DNA of 64,000 nucleotides from Actinacidiphila sp. DG2A-62. GTDB taxonomy: Bacteria; Actinomycetota; Actinomycetes; Streptomycetales; Streptomycetaceae. Shown in pieces: positions 1 to 8,232 of this stretch (position 1 is the stretch's first letter; every line of letters begins with the position of its first letter). Position numbers and translations under genes: made by a program. The stretch spans positions 496,001 through 560,000 of the forward strand of contig NZ_JAYMGI010000002.1 in NCBI RefSeq assembly GCF_035825295.1, written 5' to 3'. Under the pieces are notes generated by a model that was not told the origin of the DNA, ran no database searches, and saw only the letters and a list, made by a program, of their open reading frames with translations.

Positions 1-134
1 CCGGCTCCGCGGGCGTCCTGCTCGCGCTCGCCGCCGCCCACACCCCGTCCGCCTCCCCCGCCGAGGCCCTGATCGACCTGCTCACCGCGCGCCCTGCTCC
101 GGCGGCCCGCTCGGTGGAGCCCGCGGTTCGGTGA
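1..134 (+). CDS. C-terminal end of an unidentified protein
   Basis: Only the last 43 codons lie in the window, in the frame that ends at the TGA at 132-134. The fragment begins GSAGVLLALAAAHTPSAS and continues as an Ala/Leu-rich helix, then a short Pro/Arg tail. The opening GSAGVLLAL is weakly reminiscent of the glycine-containing loops of LanC-type cyclase domains, but it is far too short to assign. It is convergent with the SARP gene, with 78 bases between the two stops. Confidence 0.45.
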   Translation, partial: GSAGVLLALAAAHTPSASPAEALIDLLTARPAPAARSVEPAVR

Positions 135-212
135 CCGGCGTCCGCCGGCCCGTGCGCAGGTGTGCCCACGAGCCGGCGGACGCCGTCGTTCCGACGGCCG
201 GGCGGCCGGAGG

Positions 213-2051
213 TCAGACGGCCGCGGCGCCGCGTTCCGCGAGGGCGGTCTCGCGCAGGAAGGCGTAGGCGAGCAGGGGGATCTCGTAGAGCGCGGCGTGG
301 GAGGTGACCTCGCGGTCGGGCGACTGGAGGGCGCCGGCGTCGATGAGGGACTCCAGGAGGCGGCAGGCCGCGTCGTCGCCGCAGCCGAGGACGCCGGCGG
401 CGTCGCGGAGGGTGAAGACCGGCGCGGGCAGGGAGCCCAGCCGCCGCAGCACCGTGCGGTGCTCGTCGGCCAGGTCGCGCCAGGCGGCCTCGACGGCGCT
501 GCGGACGGCGACGTCGCCCGCGGTGAGTTCGCCGAGGCGGGTGGCCGGATCGGCCAGCCGGGCGGCGAACTCGCGCAGCGGCAGGTACCGCAGCGCGGAC
601 AGCTTCAGGCCGCTGACCCGCACCGCGAGCGGCACGCAGCCGGTGGCGGCCACGATCCGCTCGACCGAGGCGGGGTCCGCGTCGGCGCGTTCCTCGCCGA
701 TGATCCGGGCCAGCAGGGTACGGGCCTGGTCGGGTGCGAGCGCGGGCACGTCGAGCTGACGGGCGGCTTCGAGGCCGGCCAGCCGGGAGCGGGACGTGAC
801 CAGGACCGCGCACTTGCCGCCGCCCGGCACCAGCGGGCGGACGCTCGCCTCGTCGACGGCGTCGTCGAGGACCAGGAGGGCGCGCCGGTCGGCGAACCAC
901 GCCTGCCAGCGGGCCGCCCCGACGTGGGGGTCGGTGACGGCCCCGTCGGTACAGCCGGTGAGCCGGTCGAGTTCGGCGAGCACGTCGGGCCAGGTGCGCG
1001 GCCTGCCGTCCTCGCCGCGCATCCGCACGAAGAGCACGCCGCCCGGCCACCGGTCCGCCAGCTTGCGGGCGCTGTGGACGGCGAAGGTGGTCTTGCCGAC
1101 GCCGACCGGGCCGGTGATCACCACCACGGGTGCGCCCTCGCGTTCCAGCATCCGGGTCAGCTGGGCGCTCTGCTGCTCGCGGCCGACGAAGTCGTGCGGC
1201 AGGTGCGGCAGGACGCTGCGGACGGCTGTCCCGCCCGCGGCGGTCGCGGGCGCGGCGGAGGGCGGCGGCGCGGCCTCTTCGCCTGCGAGCATGGAGCGGA
1301 AGAGGTTCTGCAGCAACGGGCTCGGCTGCAGGCCCAGGTCGGAGGCGAGGGACTGGCGCAGGCTCTCGTACGCGGCGAACCCCTCGCTCTGCCGGCCCAA
1401 CCGGTACAGGGCCCGCATCTGGACGGCGCGCAGCCGTTCGCGGTGCGGGAAGCGCTCGGTGAGGACGCCGATGTTCTCGGCCACGCCGGCGGCGTTGCCC
1501 AGGGCCAGTTCGGCCTCCGCCCAGTCCTCGTAGGCGTGCAGGTACCGGGCGTCGTAGTGCTCCGCCTCCGCGGCGAGGATCTCCGAGGCGCGCAGGTCGG
1601 CGAGGGCCGGGCCCTGCCACAGCTCCAGCGCTCGGCGCAGGTGCCGGGCCGCCGCGGCGGTGGAGCCGGCGGCGACGGCGGTGCGGCCGGCCCGCACCGA
1701 CTGCTGGAAGCGCAGCAGGTCCAGTTCACCGGGGGCCAGCCGCAGCGAGTAGCCGCCGAGCGCGTGCTCGAAGCGGTCGCCGGCGCTCACCGCGTTCAGG
1801 ATCTTGCGCAGCGCGGCCACGTACACCTGGAGGTTCTTGCGCGCGGACCGCGGTGGGTGGTCGCCCCACACGGTCTCGGTCAACCGCTCGGTCGACACGA
1901 TGCTGTTGGCCCGGCACAGCAGGAGCGCCAGGACCAGCCGCTGCTTGAGCGGTCCCAGGGGGACCGGCGTTCCGCCCGCCTCAAGGGAGAGGGGGCCGAG
2001 AACGGAGAACCGGAAGGCGACCGGTTCCGGGGTTGAGTCGAGACCCTGCAC
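213..2051 (-). CDS. SARP/AfsR-family transcriptional regulator
   Basis: A 612-residue Streptomyces antibiotic regulatory protein. Residues about 10-100 form the OmpR-like winged helix (FSVLGPLSLEAGG; KQRLVLALLL). Residues about 107-253 form the bacterial transcriptional activation domain. After a Pro/Ala linker comes an NB-ARC ATPase module with P-loop GPVGVGKTT at 313-321, a Walker B-like LLVLDDAVD and a sensor-like VTSRSRL. The C-terminal TPR array of full AfsR proteins is missing, so this is a medium-size SARP. I chose the GTG at 2051 because GGAGGGG lies just upstream; the longer frame to 2237 adds a non-conserved Arg-rich stretch. SARPs usually activate a nearby biosynthetic or transport operon by binding direct repeats at -35. 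Its target here is unknown; the sulfur island and the NRPS region are candidates by proximity only. Confidence 0.9.
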   Translation of the reverse strand: MQGLDSTPEPVAFRFSVLGPLSLEAGGTPVPLGPLKQRLVLALLLCRANSIVSTERLTETVWGDHPPRSARKNLQVYVAALRKILNAVSAGDRFEHALGGYSLRLAPGELDLLRFQQSVRAGRTAVAAGSTAAAARHLRRALELWQGPALADLRASEILAAEAEHYDARYLHAYEDWAEAELALGNAAGVAENIGVLTERFPHRERLRAVQMRALYRLGRQSEGFAAYESLRQSLASDLGLQPSPLLQNLFRSMLAGEEAAPPPSAAPATAAGGTAVRSVLPHLPHDFVGREQQSAQLTRMLEREGAPVVVITGPVGVGKTTFAVHSARKLADRWPGGVLFVRMRGEDGRPRTWPDVLAELDRLTGCTDGAVTDPHVGAARWQAWFADRRALLVLDDAVDEASVRPLVPGGGKCAVLVTSRSRLAGLEAARQLDVPALAPDQARTLLARIIGEERADADPASVERIVAATGCVPLAVRVSGLKLSALRYLPLREFAARLADPATRLGELTAGDVAVRSAVEAAWRDLADEHRTVLRRLGSLPAPVFTLRDAAGVLGCGDDAACRLLESLIDAGALQSPDREVTSHAALYEIPLLAYAFLRETALAERGAAAV

Positions 2052-2460
2052 TGTTCCCCTCCGTGCGACGACGCGCGTAGACAGCGGTGCCCGCACGGCC
2101 CGGCCCCCGTGTTCCGGACCCGGCGTCTCCCCGTGCCGCCGACGCGTACCGACTGAATACCTACGGAATGAAGCGATCCGGCTACGGATCGGTACACCTT
2201 CACCGACACACGGACACCGCGTCAACCACGCCCCCACCTGCCCGATTCATGCCGTCGGCACTCGGCGCGGCACTGTCGTCACACGGACACCTCCCGCCCC
2301 TGGGATGGCGGCGCCAGAGGCCGCCCGCGACGACGAAAGCGGACATAACCGCCGCGTCGACTTTCTTGCCGCGCCGGGCGGACACGACGGGCGTACCCCC
2401 TTTCGGGGGTGTCGCCCCGGCTGTCCGCGCATACCGCTGCGGCAGCCGGAACCCGCCGCC
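2052..2460. other. Intergenic region upstream of the SARP gene
   Basis: About 410 bases lie between the SARP start and the terminator of the DUF1684 unit. The region must hold the SARP promoter. A small hairpin ACCCCC-TTTC-GGGGGT is visible at 2395-2410. No ORF here has convincing coding character; the overlapping long frames are shadows of the SARP and DUF1684 genes. No clear SARP direct repeats were seen. Confidence 0.5.
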
Positions 2461-2490
2461 GGGGGCGGGCGGACACCGCCGCCCGCCCCC
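2461..2490 (-). terminator. Rho-independent-like hairpin after the DUF1684 gene
   Basis: A perfect 12-bp inverted repeat (GGGGGCGGGCGG at 2461-2472, CCGCCCGCCCCC at 2479-2490) with a 6-base loop lies 6 bases beyond the DUF1684 stop. It has no T-tract, which is usual for high-GC actinobacterial terminators. Confidence 0.7.
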
Positions 2491-2496
2491 GGGCGG

Positions 2497-3432
2497 TCAC
2501 CTGTCGCCCTCCCGCGCGGGCACGGACCGCGCCGGGCCGACCGGCGCGAGCGGCGTCTTCTCCCCGGCCTCGACGGCGATCGGCAGCCGGTTCTCGGCCG
2601 GCGGCAGCGGGCAGGTGGCCAGGTCGGTGTAGGCGCACGGCAGGTTGACGGCCCGGTTGAAGTCGACGAGCACCCGGCCGTCCGGGTCGGGCGGGGCGAC
2701 GAAGACCGTGCGGTTGGCGGCGTACGTGGTCACGCCGGAGGTGGCGTCGGTGAGCAGCAGCATCAGGCTGCCGGGCGTCTTGCCGTTGAACGCGGTGAGC
2801 CGGTGGGTCGCGCCGTCCACCTCGAACTCGACGTAGCCGGGCGCGTCGTAGACGTGCTGGAGGCCCTCGACGGCCGCGCCGACCGTGGTGGGCCTCGGCG
2901 TGTCGAACGGCACGTAGCGGCCGGGCCTGGCCCAGCGCGGGTCGGGCGCGTAGGCGGGGGTGCCGGTGTAGGCGGCGAGCAGCGGGTTCCGCGGGTGGCG
3001 CGGGCGCAGGATGAAGTGGCCGCCGCGCCGGGCGACCTCGATCACCGCGTCGCCGGCCGCGGGGAACAGGCTGCCGCGCTCCTCGATCGGGCCGAACACG
3101 TGGCGGCCGGTCAGCACCCGCCCGTCGAAGACGAGTTCCTCGCCGTCGGCCAGGGCCACCGCGACGCCGTCCCCCGGCGCGGTCGACCACGCGCCGGGCG
3201 CGTCGTCGAAGCGGGCGGGCTCGGCGTCCAGCCAGTGCAGGGAGGTGATGGCGAGGAAGCCGTGCCGGCCGGCCCGCACCGCCTCGTGCCGCGCGTGCCA
3301 GGTCTCCCACTCGGCGGCGAAGGCGGCGAGGTCGCCCGGCACGTCGGGGGTCCCGGCGGGGTCAGCGGCTGCGGGCGTGTGGGCGGGCGCGGATGCGGAC
3401 GTGGAGGCCGACGTGGATGCGGGCGCGGTCAT
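2497..3432 (-). CDS. DUF1684 domain protein
   Basis: A 311-residue cytoplasmic protein of the DUF1684 family. After an Ala/Ser/Thr-rich N-terminal tail of about 30 residues, the conserved body begins at ...EWETWHARHEAVRAGRHGFL followed by TSLHWLD. The family-typical block FNGKTPGSLMLLLTDATSG is present, as is the later Asp-Phe-Asn-Arg-Ala-Val-Asn-Leu-Pro-Cys-Ala-Tyr run characteristic of the family. The biochemical function of DUF1684 is not established. Its ATG overlaps the flavin-reductase stop as ATGA, so the two are probably translationally coupled and may act together. The pair lies behind a cysteine-type leader peptide, which suggests a role in sulfur metabolism; that is inference from position. 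Confidence 0.85.
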   Translation of the reverse strand: MTAPASTSASTSASAPAHTPAAADPAGTPDVPGDLAAFAAEWETWHARHEAVRAGRHGFLAITSLHWLDAEPARFDDAPGAWSTAPGDGVAVALADGEELVFDGRVLTGRHVFGPIEERGSLFPAAGDAVIEVARRGGHFILRPRHPRNPLLAAYTGTPAYAPDPRWARPGRYVPFDTPRPTTVGAAVEGLQHVYDAPGYVEFEVDGATHRLTAFNGKTPGSLMLLLTDATSGVTTYAANRTVFVAPPDPDGRVLVDFNRAVNLPCAYTDLATCPLPPAENRLPIAVEAGEKTPLAPVGPARSVPAREGDR

Positions 3433-4106
3433 GGCGTCTCCTCGGTTCCGGTACGGCGCGCGGGGCGCGCGAGGGGCGGTGCGGGAAGGTCCTGCGGCGG
3501 TATCGCCTCGGCCTCCTCCAGCCGGCGGAAGCGGCTGCCGTGGAAGACCAGCGGGGCCACCGCGCGGTCGGCGCCGAGCGCGTGCACGCGCAGCACCACG
3601 ATGTCGTGGTCGCCGGCCCGCACCTGCTGCTCGACGCTGGTGTCGAACCAGGCGGCGGCGCCGTCCAGGAGCACCGCGCCGTCGTCCGTGGCGTACCAGT
3701 CGAGACCGGCGAAGCGGTCGCCGGAGCGGGAGGCGAGCTGCGCGCAGGCGCGTTCCTGGCCGGCGCCGAGCACGGTGACGCCGAGCCGGGCGCGGTCGGC
3801 GAGCAGCGGCCAGGTGGTCGAGGTGTGGGCGATGCAGACCGACAGCAGCGGCGGCTGGAGCGAGACGGAGGTGAAGGAGTTCGCGGCGAGTCCCGCCGGC
3901 TCGCCGTCCACCAGGGCGGCGATCGCGGTCACTCCGGTCGGGAACGCGCCGAAGACGCGGCGCAGTTCGGCCGGCGACAGCGGGTGCCGGCCGCCGGTGG
4001 CGACCGGGACGGCCGCGGGGCGCAGCGCCCGGGCGCGGGACAGGGAGTACGTCGGCGGCGGCAGCGAGGGAGGTTCGGAAGCGGCGGCGGAGGTGGATCG
4101 GGACAC
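3429..4106 (-). CDS. Flavin reductase-like FMN-binding protein
   Basis: A 225-residue member of the flavin reductase (DIM6/NTAB, HpaC-like) family. The conserved core starts at LRRVFGAFPTGVTAIAAL and includes GLAANSFTSVSLQPPLLSVC, the FMN-binding strand-loop-strand, then an acidic block GDHDIVVLRVHAL. Such proteins reduce FMN with NAD(P)H, often supplying two-component monooxygenases such as those that desulfurize alkanesulfonates. No partner monooxygenase is visible in the window. I chose GTG at 4106 because AGGAGG (complement of 4117-4122) is placed 10 bases upstream. The gene lies 231 bases downstream of a cysteine leader peptide and is coupled to the DUF1684 gene. Confidence 0.88.
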   Translation of the reverse strand: MSRSTSAAASEPPSLPPPTYSLSRARALRPAAVPVATGGRHPLSPAELRRVFGAFPTGVTAIAALVDGEPAGLAANSFTSVSLQPPLLSVCIAHTSTTWPLLADRARLGVTVLGAGQERACAQLASRSGDRFAGLDWYATDDGAVLLDGAAAWFDTSVEQQVRAGDHDIVVLRVHALGADRAVAPLVFHGSRFRRLEEAEAIPPQDLPAPPLARPARRTGTEETP

Positions 4107-4337
4107 AGGCGTGACGCCTCCTGCTCGAAGGGGCGTTCGGCGCGGCGTCGCGGCGCGGGCAGGCCGAACGGGGCCCGTCCCGGGCACAGGGTCCCGGTGG
4201 GCGGCGGACGAGGGGCGGGAGGGAGGAGAGCGGGCGCGCGGCCGGTCCGGGGTCAGCCGCCGGGGTCCGGCGGGGGTCGGGGGTACGGGCCCGGTGCGGC
4301 GGAGTGCCGCGCGTGCGGGGGCGGTGCGGCGTGGCTC

Positions 4338-4442
4338 TCAGCGGCCCGGACACAGGGCGCCGGCGACGCGGCGGAAGTCGATGTGCCGCCGCCGGGAGAA
4401 CAACGCGGGGGCGGGAAGCGGGAGTTCGACGGTGTCGTGCAC
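4338..4442 (-). CDS. Putative cysteine-type leader peptide (34 aa) upstream of flavin reductase
   Basis: A short ORF whose C-terminus reads SRRRHIDFRRVAGALCPGR, matching the actinobacterial leader-peptide pattern R-R-x-[VI]-D-x-x-x-V-x-x-x-L-C. GTG at 4442 is preceded by GGGGAGGGG. The same frame stays open up to an ATG at 4676 that overlaps the metI stop as ATGA, so a longer Gly/His/Asp-rich version is possible. Known uORFs of this kind let translation of cysteine codons control downstream sulfur genes. Here the downstream unit is the flavin reductase/DUF1684 pair. Confidence 0.65.
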   Translation of the reverse strand: MHDTVELPLPAPALFSRRRHIDFRRVAGALCPGR

Positions 4443-4617
4443 GGCGTCCCCTCCCCCTCGTGTCGTCCGGTCCGCCCGGCTCGCGCCGCCAGGACCGTGC
4501 TCGGGCACACTCATGACCTGCGCTTCACCGTAACTCCGCCGCCCGCTCGCGCACAATGCCGTCCCGAAGTGACCTTTGTCGCCGCCGCTTTCACCGCCGC
4601 CGCCGCTTTCGCCGCCG

Positions 4618-4659
4618 TCACGACCGCCGTGGCCGCCGTCACGACCGCCGTGGCCGCCG
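4618..4659. repeat. 21-bp tandem repeat, two copies
   Basis: Two consecutive copies of a 21-base unit beginning GTCACGACCGCCGTGG lie between the metI stop and the leader peptide. On the minus strand they encode a repeated His-Gly-Gly-Arg-Asp-Gly-Gly unit. Slippage is the likely origin. Confidence 0.6.
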
Positions 4660-4672
4660 TCGCCGTCGCCGG

Positions 4673-5332
4673 TCATCGGCGCAGCGCCAGCCGGGCCAGC
4701 CAGTTGCCGAGGAACTGCCCGGCCTGCACGATGACGACGATCGTGGCGACGGTGATGTAGACGACCGGCCAGTTGTAGCGCTGCGAGCCGTAGGTGATCG
4801 CGAAGTCGCCGAGGCCCCCGCCGCCGAACAGGCCGGCCTGCGCGGACATGTCGACCACCGCGACGAAGATGAAGGTGTAGCCGAGGACCAGCGGGCCGAG
4901 CGCCTCCGCAATCAGCACCGTGACCAGGATGCCGACCGGCCGCGCCCCGGTCGCGCGGGCGGCCTCCACCACCCCGGGGTCGACGGTGAGCAGGTTCTGC
5001 TCGACGATCCGGCTGATCGCGAACGCCGCCGACAGCGACAGCGCGAAGGTGACCGCGTCGGTGCCGATCGTGGTGCCGATGGTGTGCAGCATCAGCGGCT
5101 GGATGGCGGTGATGAAGATGACGAACGGGACCGGCCGGACCACGTTGACCAGGATGTTGACGGCGACGAACACCGCGCGGTTGCCGAGCAGGTTGCCCGG
5201 CCGGGTGGCGTAGAGCACCAGCCCGAGAGCCAGTCCCAGCACGCCGCCGGCCGCGAGCGAGACGCCGACGATGAAGAAGGTCTGCCGGATCGCCTCGCGG
5301 TAGACCGGCAGGTTGGTGACGAACTCGTGCAT
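4673..5332 (-). CDS. metI: MetI-type ABC transporter permease
   Basis: A 219-residue inner-membrane permease with the size and sequence of MetI (D-methionine/amino-acid importer). About five hydrophobic segments are visible. The EAA-type coupling loop reads VEAARATGARPVGILVTVLIAEALGPLV, and the C-terminal half contains the MetI-typical GGGGLGDFAITYGSQRY. It starts one base after the metN stop, so metQ-metN-metI form one operon. Substrate could be methionine, other thioether amino acids or cystine; the upstream cysteine leader favours a sulfur compound. Confidence 0.93.
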   Translation of the reverse strand: MHEFVTNLPVYREAIRQTFFIVGVSLAAGGVLGLALGLVLYATRPGNLLGNRAVFVAVNILVNVVRPVPFVIFITAIQPLMLHTIGTTIGTDAVTFALSLSAAFAISRIVEQNLLTVDPGVVEAARATGARPVGILVTVLIAEALGPLVLGYTFIFVAVVDMSAQAGLFGGGGLGDFAITYGSQRYNWPVVYITVATIVVIVQAGQFLGNWLARLALRR

Positions 5333-5333
5333 C

Positions 5334-6419
5334 TCAGGACTCCTCCTCGACCAGGTCGACGCCGTCGCCGCGCAGCGCCGCGAGCGCGGCGTCCACCGCG
5401 CCCTCCGGGCCGGTGAGGGCGAAGGTCAGGCTGCCCACCGGCCGTTCCTGCAGCTCGCTGATGCCGCCGAACACGATGTCCGCGGCCACCCGGTGGTCCA
5501 GGAAGGTGCGGGCCAGCCGGGTCTGGAAGCCGCCCTCGTCGCGCACCCGGACGGTGATCAGCCGCCCGGGATGGCGGGCGCGCAGCCGGGCGAGCGTCTC
5601 CGGCGACGGCCGGTCGCGCAGCGTGGTGCGGACGAAGCGGGCCGCGGCCTCGGTGCGCGACCGGGCGAAGACGTCGTAGGCGCTGCCGGTCTCGGCCACC
5701 CGGCCGGAGTCCAGCACCGCGACCCGGTCGGCGGCCGAGCGGATCACGTCCAGCTCGTGGGTGATGATCACGACGGTCACCCCGAGGTCGCGGTTGACCT
5801 GGCGCAGCAGCGCCAGCACCTCGGCCGTGGTCTCCGGGTCGAGCGCGCTGGTCGCCTCGTCGGCGAGCAGCAGCGACGGCTCGGTGGCCAGCGCGCGGGC
5901 GATCCCGACCCGCTGCTTCTGGCCGCCGGACAGCCGCTCGGGATGGTCGTGGGCGCGGTCGAGCAGCCCGACGAAGTCCAGCAGCCGGGCCACCCGGCGG
6001 TCCCGTTCGGGCTGCCGCACCCCGGCGACCTTCAGCGGGTAGGCGACGTTGCCGGCGACCGTGCGCGACCGGAACAGGTTGAACTGCTGGAAGACCATGC
6101 CGATGTCGCGCCGCACCTCGCGTCGGCCGCGCTCGCCGAGCGCGGTCAGCTCGTGCGGTCCGACGTGCACCCGGCCGGTGGTGGGCGTCTCCAGACCGTT
6201 GATCAGCCGCACCAGGGTGCTCTTGCCGGCGCCCGAGTGGCCGATCACGCCGAACACCTCGCCGCGGCGTATCTCCAGATTGACGTCGTCGAGCGCCACG
6301 TGCGGTGCGGCCCGGCGGCCCCGGCCGGGGAAGGTCTTGCCGACGTGCTCGAAGCGCACGTGCGCCTGCGGCGGCGCTGCCGGGGGCGGGCTCGGCGCGG
6401 GCTTGCTCTGGGCGGACAT
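5334..6419 (-). CDS. metN: MetN-type ABC transporter ATPase
   Basis: A 361-residue ATPase. Walker A is GHSGAGKST, the signature is LSGGQKQR, Walker B is LLLADEATSALD, and the H-loop follows in ITHELDV. A C-terminal regulatory region (about the last 90 residues) corresponds to the NIL/ACT-like domain of MetN, which binds methionine and inhibits transport. I chose ATG at 6419 because GAGGAG lies a few bases upstream; the frame extends to 6491 with a Pro-rich stretch that looks non-coding. It is in an operon with metI and, 220 bases upstream, metQ. Confidence 0.93.
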   Translation of the reverse strand: MSAQSKPAPSPPPAAPPQAHVRFEHVGKTFPGRGRRAAPHVALDDVNLEIRRGEVFGVIGHSGAGKSTLVRLINGLETPTTGRVHVGPHELTALGERGRREVRRDIGMVFQQFNLFRSRTVAGNVAYPLKVAGVRQPERDRRVARLLDFVGLLDRAHDHPERLSGGQKQRVGIARALATEPSLLLADEATSALDPETTAEVLALLRQVNRDLGVTVVIITHELDVIRSAADRVAVLDSGRVAETGSAYDVFARSRTEAAARFVRTTLRDRPSPETLARLRARHPGRLITVRVRDEGGFQTRLARTFLDHRVAADIVFGGISELQERPVGSLTFALTGPEGAVDAALAALRGDGVDLVEEES

Positions 6420-6479
6420 CGGCTCCTCGTGGGGGTCGCTGGGGCGCGGGGCGGGACTCCGGGACTCCGGGGCACCGGG

Positions 6480-6526
6480 TCGCGGGGTCACCGGGTCGCG
6501 GGGTCACCGGGTCGCGGATCTGCGGC
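6480..6526. repeat. 16-bp direct repeats in the metQ-metN gap
   Basis: The unit CGGGTCGCGGGGTCAC is repeated about 2.5 times in tandem in the 220-base gap between metQ and metN. The rest of that gap is GC-rich with several short inverted repeats and no ORF of note. Confidence 0.55.
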
Positions 6527-6639
6527 ACGCGGGATCTCGGCGCACGGGATCCGCGGCTCACGGGCGGGGGCGGGGGCGGGCGGCGCGGCGGGGGCTTCCG
6601 CGGGCGCGCCGCCCGGACCGACCCGGGCCGGCGCGGCGG

Positions 6640-7626
6640 CTACTTCTTCGCCGCCCGCGCCTGCTGCTCGACGGTGGCCAGCTCGGCCTGAAGCTGCTGC
6701 GCGCCGGTGCTGCGGAAGACGGCCGTGCCGCCGTTGGCCTGCTGGACGCCCTTCTCCACGGCGGGGTCGTGGTAGAGGGCGGCGAGCTTGAGGTAGGTCG
6801 GGTCGTGCACGTCGGCCTTGCGGGCGGTGAAGATGTTCACGTAGGGCGCGGCGCTGGCGCCCGCCGGGTCGTCCTGGAAGATCGCCTTCGAGGTGGGGAG
6901 CTTGGCGCTGGTGGCGTAGTTGTTGTTGACGATCGCGGCGGCCACCGAGCCGTTCTGCAGCGCCGCCGCGGTCTGCGAGGCGTCGAGCGTGGTGACGTCG
7001 ACCGTGTGCGTCACGATGTCGGCGGTGGTGGAGAACGCGGAGCCGCCGTCCTTCAGGGTGAGCCGGCCTGCCGCCTGGAGCACCAGCAGGCCGCGGGCCT
7101 CGTTGATGGCGTCGTTGGGGATGGCGACCTTCGCGCCGTCGGGCAGCGCGTCCGGGGAGGCGTACTTCAGCGAGTACAGCGGCAGCGGGTAGACCGCGGT
7201 GGCGCCGATCGGCTGGAGGTCGTCGTGCGCGGTGACGTTGTAGTTCGCCAGGTACTGGATGTGCTGGAACTCGTTGAGATCCAGCTGCTTCTCCTTCAGC
7301 GCCGGGTTGGGCTGGCTGTAGTCGTTGAAGTTCACGAACCTCACGGTGACGTCCAGTCGGTCCTTCGCCAGCTTCGCGTAGGTCTTCCAGTACGGCTGGG
7401 AGGCGTCGACGACGCCTATCCGCACCGTCGTCGACCCGTCGGAGCCGCCGCCGAGCGACAGGACGAGCGCGACCACGACCGCGGCGACGACCACCACCGC
7501 GCCCGACACGATCCACGGCAGCCTGCGCCGGCCGGAGCCGCGCCGCGGCAGCTGCGGCTCCCGCGGGTCCCGCGGCTCCCCTGGGGACGGCTCGCGGCTC
7601 TCGGGCGACGGGGACGACTCGGACAT
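6640..7626 (-). CDS. metQ: NlpA/MetQ-type substrate-binding protein, membrane-anchored
   Basis: A 328-residue MetQ-like binding protein. Residues about 1-35 are cytoplasmic and Pro/Arg-rich. A single strong transmembrane segment (LPWIVSGAVVVVAAVVVALV) follows, then the binding domain from TTVRIGVVDASQPYWKTY. MetQ landmarks include FNDYSQPNPALKEKQLDLN, FQHIQYL and IPNDAINEARGLLVLQ. Unlike most MetQ proteins there is no lipobox cysteine, so it appears tethered by an uncleaved signal anchor. ATG at 7626 has GGAGG 8 bases upstream. The gene is first in the metQNI operon and lies 354 bases downstream of a Cys-Cys-ending leader peptide. Confidence 0.92.
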   Translation of the reverse strand: MSESSPSPESREPSPGEPRDPREPQLPRRGSGRRRLPWIVSGAVVVVAAVVVALVLSLGGGSDGSTTVRIGVVDASQPYWKTYAKLAKDRLDVTVRFVNFNDYSQPNPALKEKQLDLNEFQHIQYLANYNVTAHDDLQPIGATAVYPLPLYSLKYASPDALPDGAKVAIPNDAINEARGLLVLQAAGRLTLKDGGSAFSTTADIVTHTVDVTTLDASQTAAALQNGSVAAAIVNNNYATSAKLPTSKAIFQDDPAGASAAPYVNIFTARKADVHDPTYLKLAALYHDPAVEKGVQQANGGTAVFRSTGAQQLQAELATVEQQARAAKK

Positions 7627-7980
7627 GACACATACCTCCGGGTGTGGGGCGGGGGGGTGCCCGTGCGGCGCGGTGGCGCGTACGGGCGCAAGGGCGAGGG
7701 GTGCGTGCGCGACCGTGCGGCATGCGAGCGGTCGTCGCGTGGGGAAAGGCGCGGCCACGAGCACGGCGGAGACCGCGACAGCCGCGCCGCAGGCAGGTGG
7801 ACGCGCGCAGCCGCAACGCCGACACGCCTTAGCGGCGCGACGGGGCACGGCCACGGGAGCGCGTCCGCGCGGGCGCGGCGGAGCAGCGGTCCGCTACGGG
7901 CTCGGGGGCCGGGAAGAGGCGGGGGCACAGCCGTTCCGGAGGACTCCGGAGGTCTCAGCCCGCGCGGTGTCGCGACGAGG
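7627..7980 (-). promoter_or_regulatory. Leader-to-metQ untranslated region
   Basis: This 354-base stretch separates the leader-peptide stop from metQ and has no convincing ORF. A GC-rich imperfect hairpin (GCCCGTGCG at 7659-7667 against CGCGTACGGGC at 7677-7687), followed by a run of C on the minus strand, lies just before the metQ ribosome-binding site. It is a plausible attenuator or occluding stem. That role is inferred from placement. Confidence 0.4.
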
Positions 7981-8052
7981 TCAGCAACACAGGGAGCTGG
8001 CGACCTGCACGTAGTCGACGGCACGTCGGCTCGTCAGCAGGGCAGCACGCAT
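7981..8052 (-). CDS. Putative cysteine leader peptide (23 aa) upstream of metQNI
   Basis: A 23-codon ORF ending SRRAVDYVQVASSLCC and matching the R-R-x-V-D...V-x-S-x-L-C leader pattern, with two terminal cysteines. A -10-like TAGCGT (complement of 8060-8065) ends 7 bases before the ATG and no Shine-Dalgarno is present. Transcription may therefore begin at or next to the ATG, giving leaderless translation as described for mycobacterial polycysteine uORFs. The gene downstream is metQ. Confidence 0.65.
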   Translation of the reverse strand: MRAALLTSRRAVDYVQVASSLCC

Positions 8053-8148
8053 GGCGGACACGCTAGCAGGCCCGGCGGGCGGACCTCGACACGCGGGTGC
8101 GCCCGGCCGGGCGCCCGCCGGGCCGGGCGGCGGCGCTCCGGGGGCCCA

Positions 8149-8177
8149 TTGCCCAATCCACGCCGAGCCGTTAGCGT
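8149..8177 (+). promoter_or_regulatory. Candidate promoter for leader peptide and MFS gene
   Basis: TTGCCC at 8149-8154 and TAGCGT at 8172-8177 are separated by exactly 17 bases. This fits a SigA/HrdB-type promoter of streptomycetes. Transcription would start about 40-50 bases before the leader ATG at 8233. Confidence 0.55.
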
Positions 8178-8232
8178 CGTCTCCCGTTGCGAGCGACAGC
8201 GCGCCAGGGCCGGAGGGGGCAGGGTGATCCAC

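Noticed and set aside
1..134. Class III lanthipeptide synthetase C-terminus
   Set aside because: Only a nine-residue resemblance (GSAGVLLAL) is visible, too little to support a RiPP cluster at the left edge.
162..4533. Long plus-strand ORFs opposite SARP, DUF1684 and flavin reductase
   Set aside because: They are GC-driven shadow frames with Arg/Gly/Ala-rich translations and no recognisable domains; the minus-strand genes have clear families and ribosome-binding sites.
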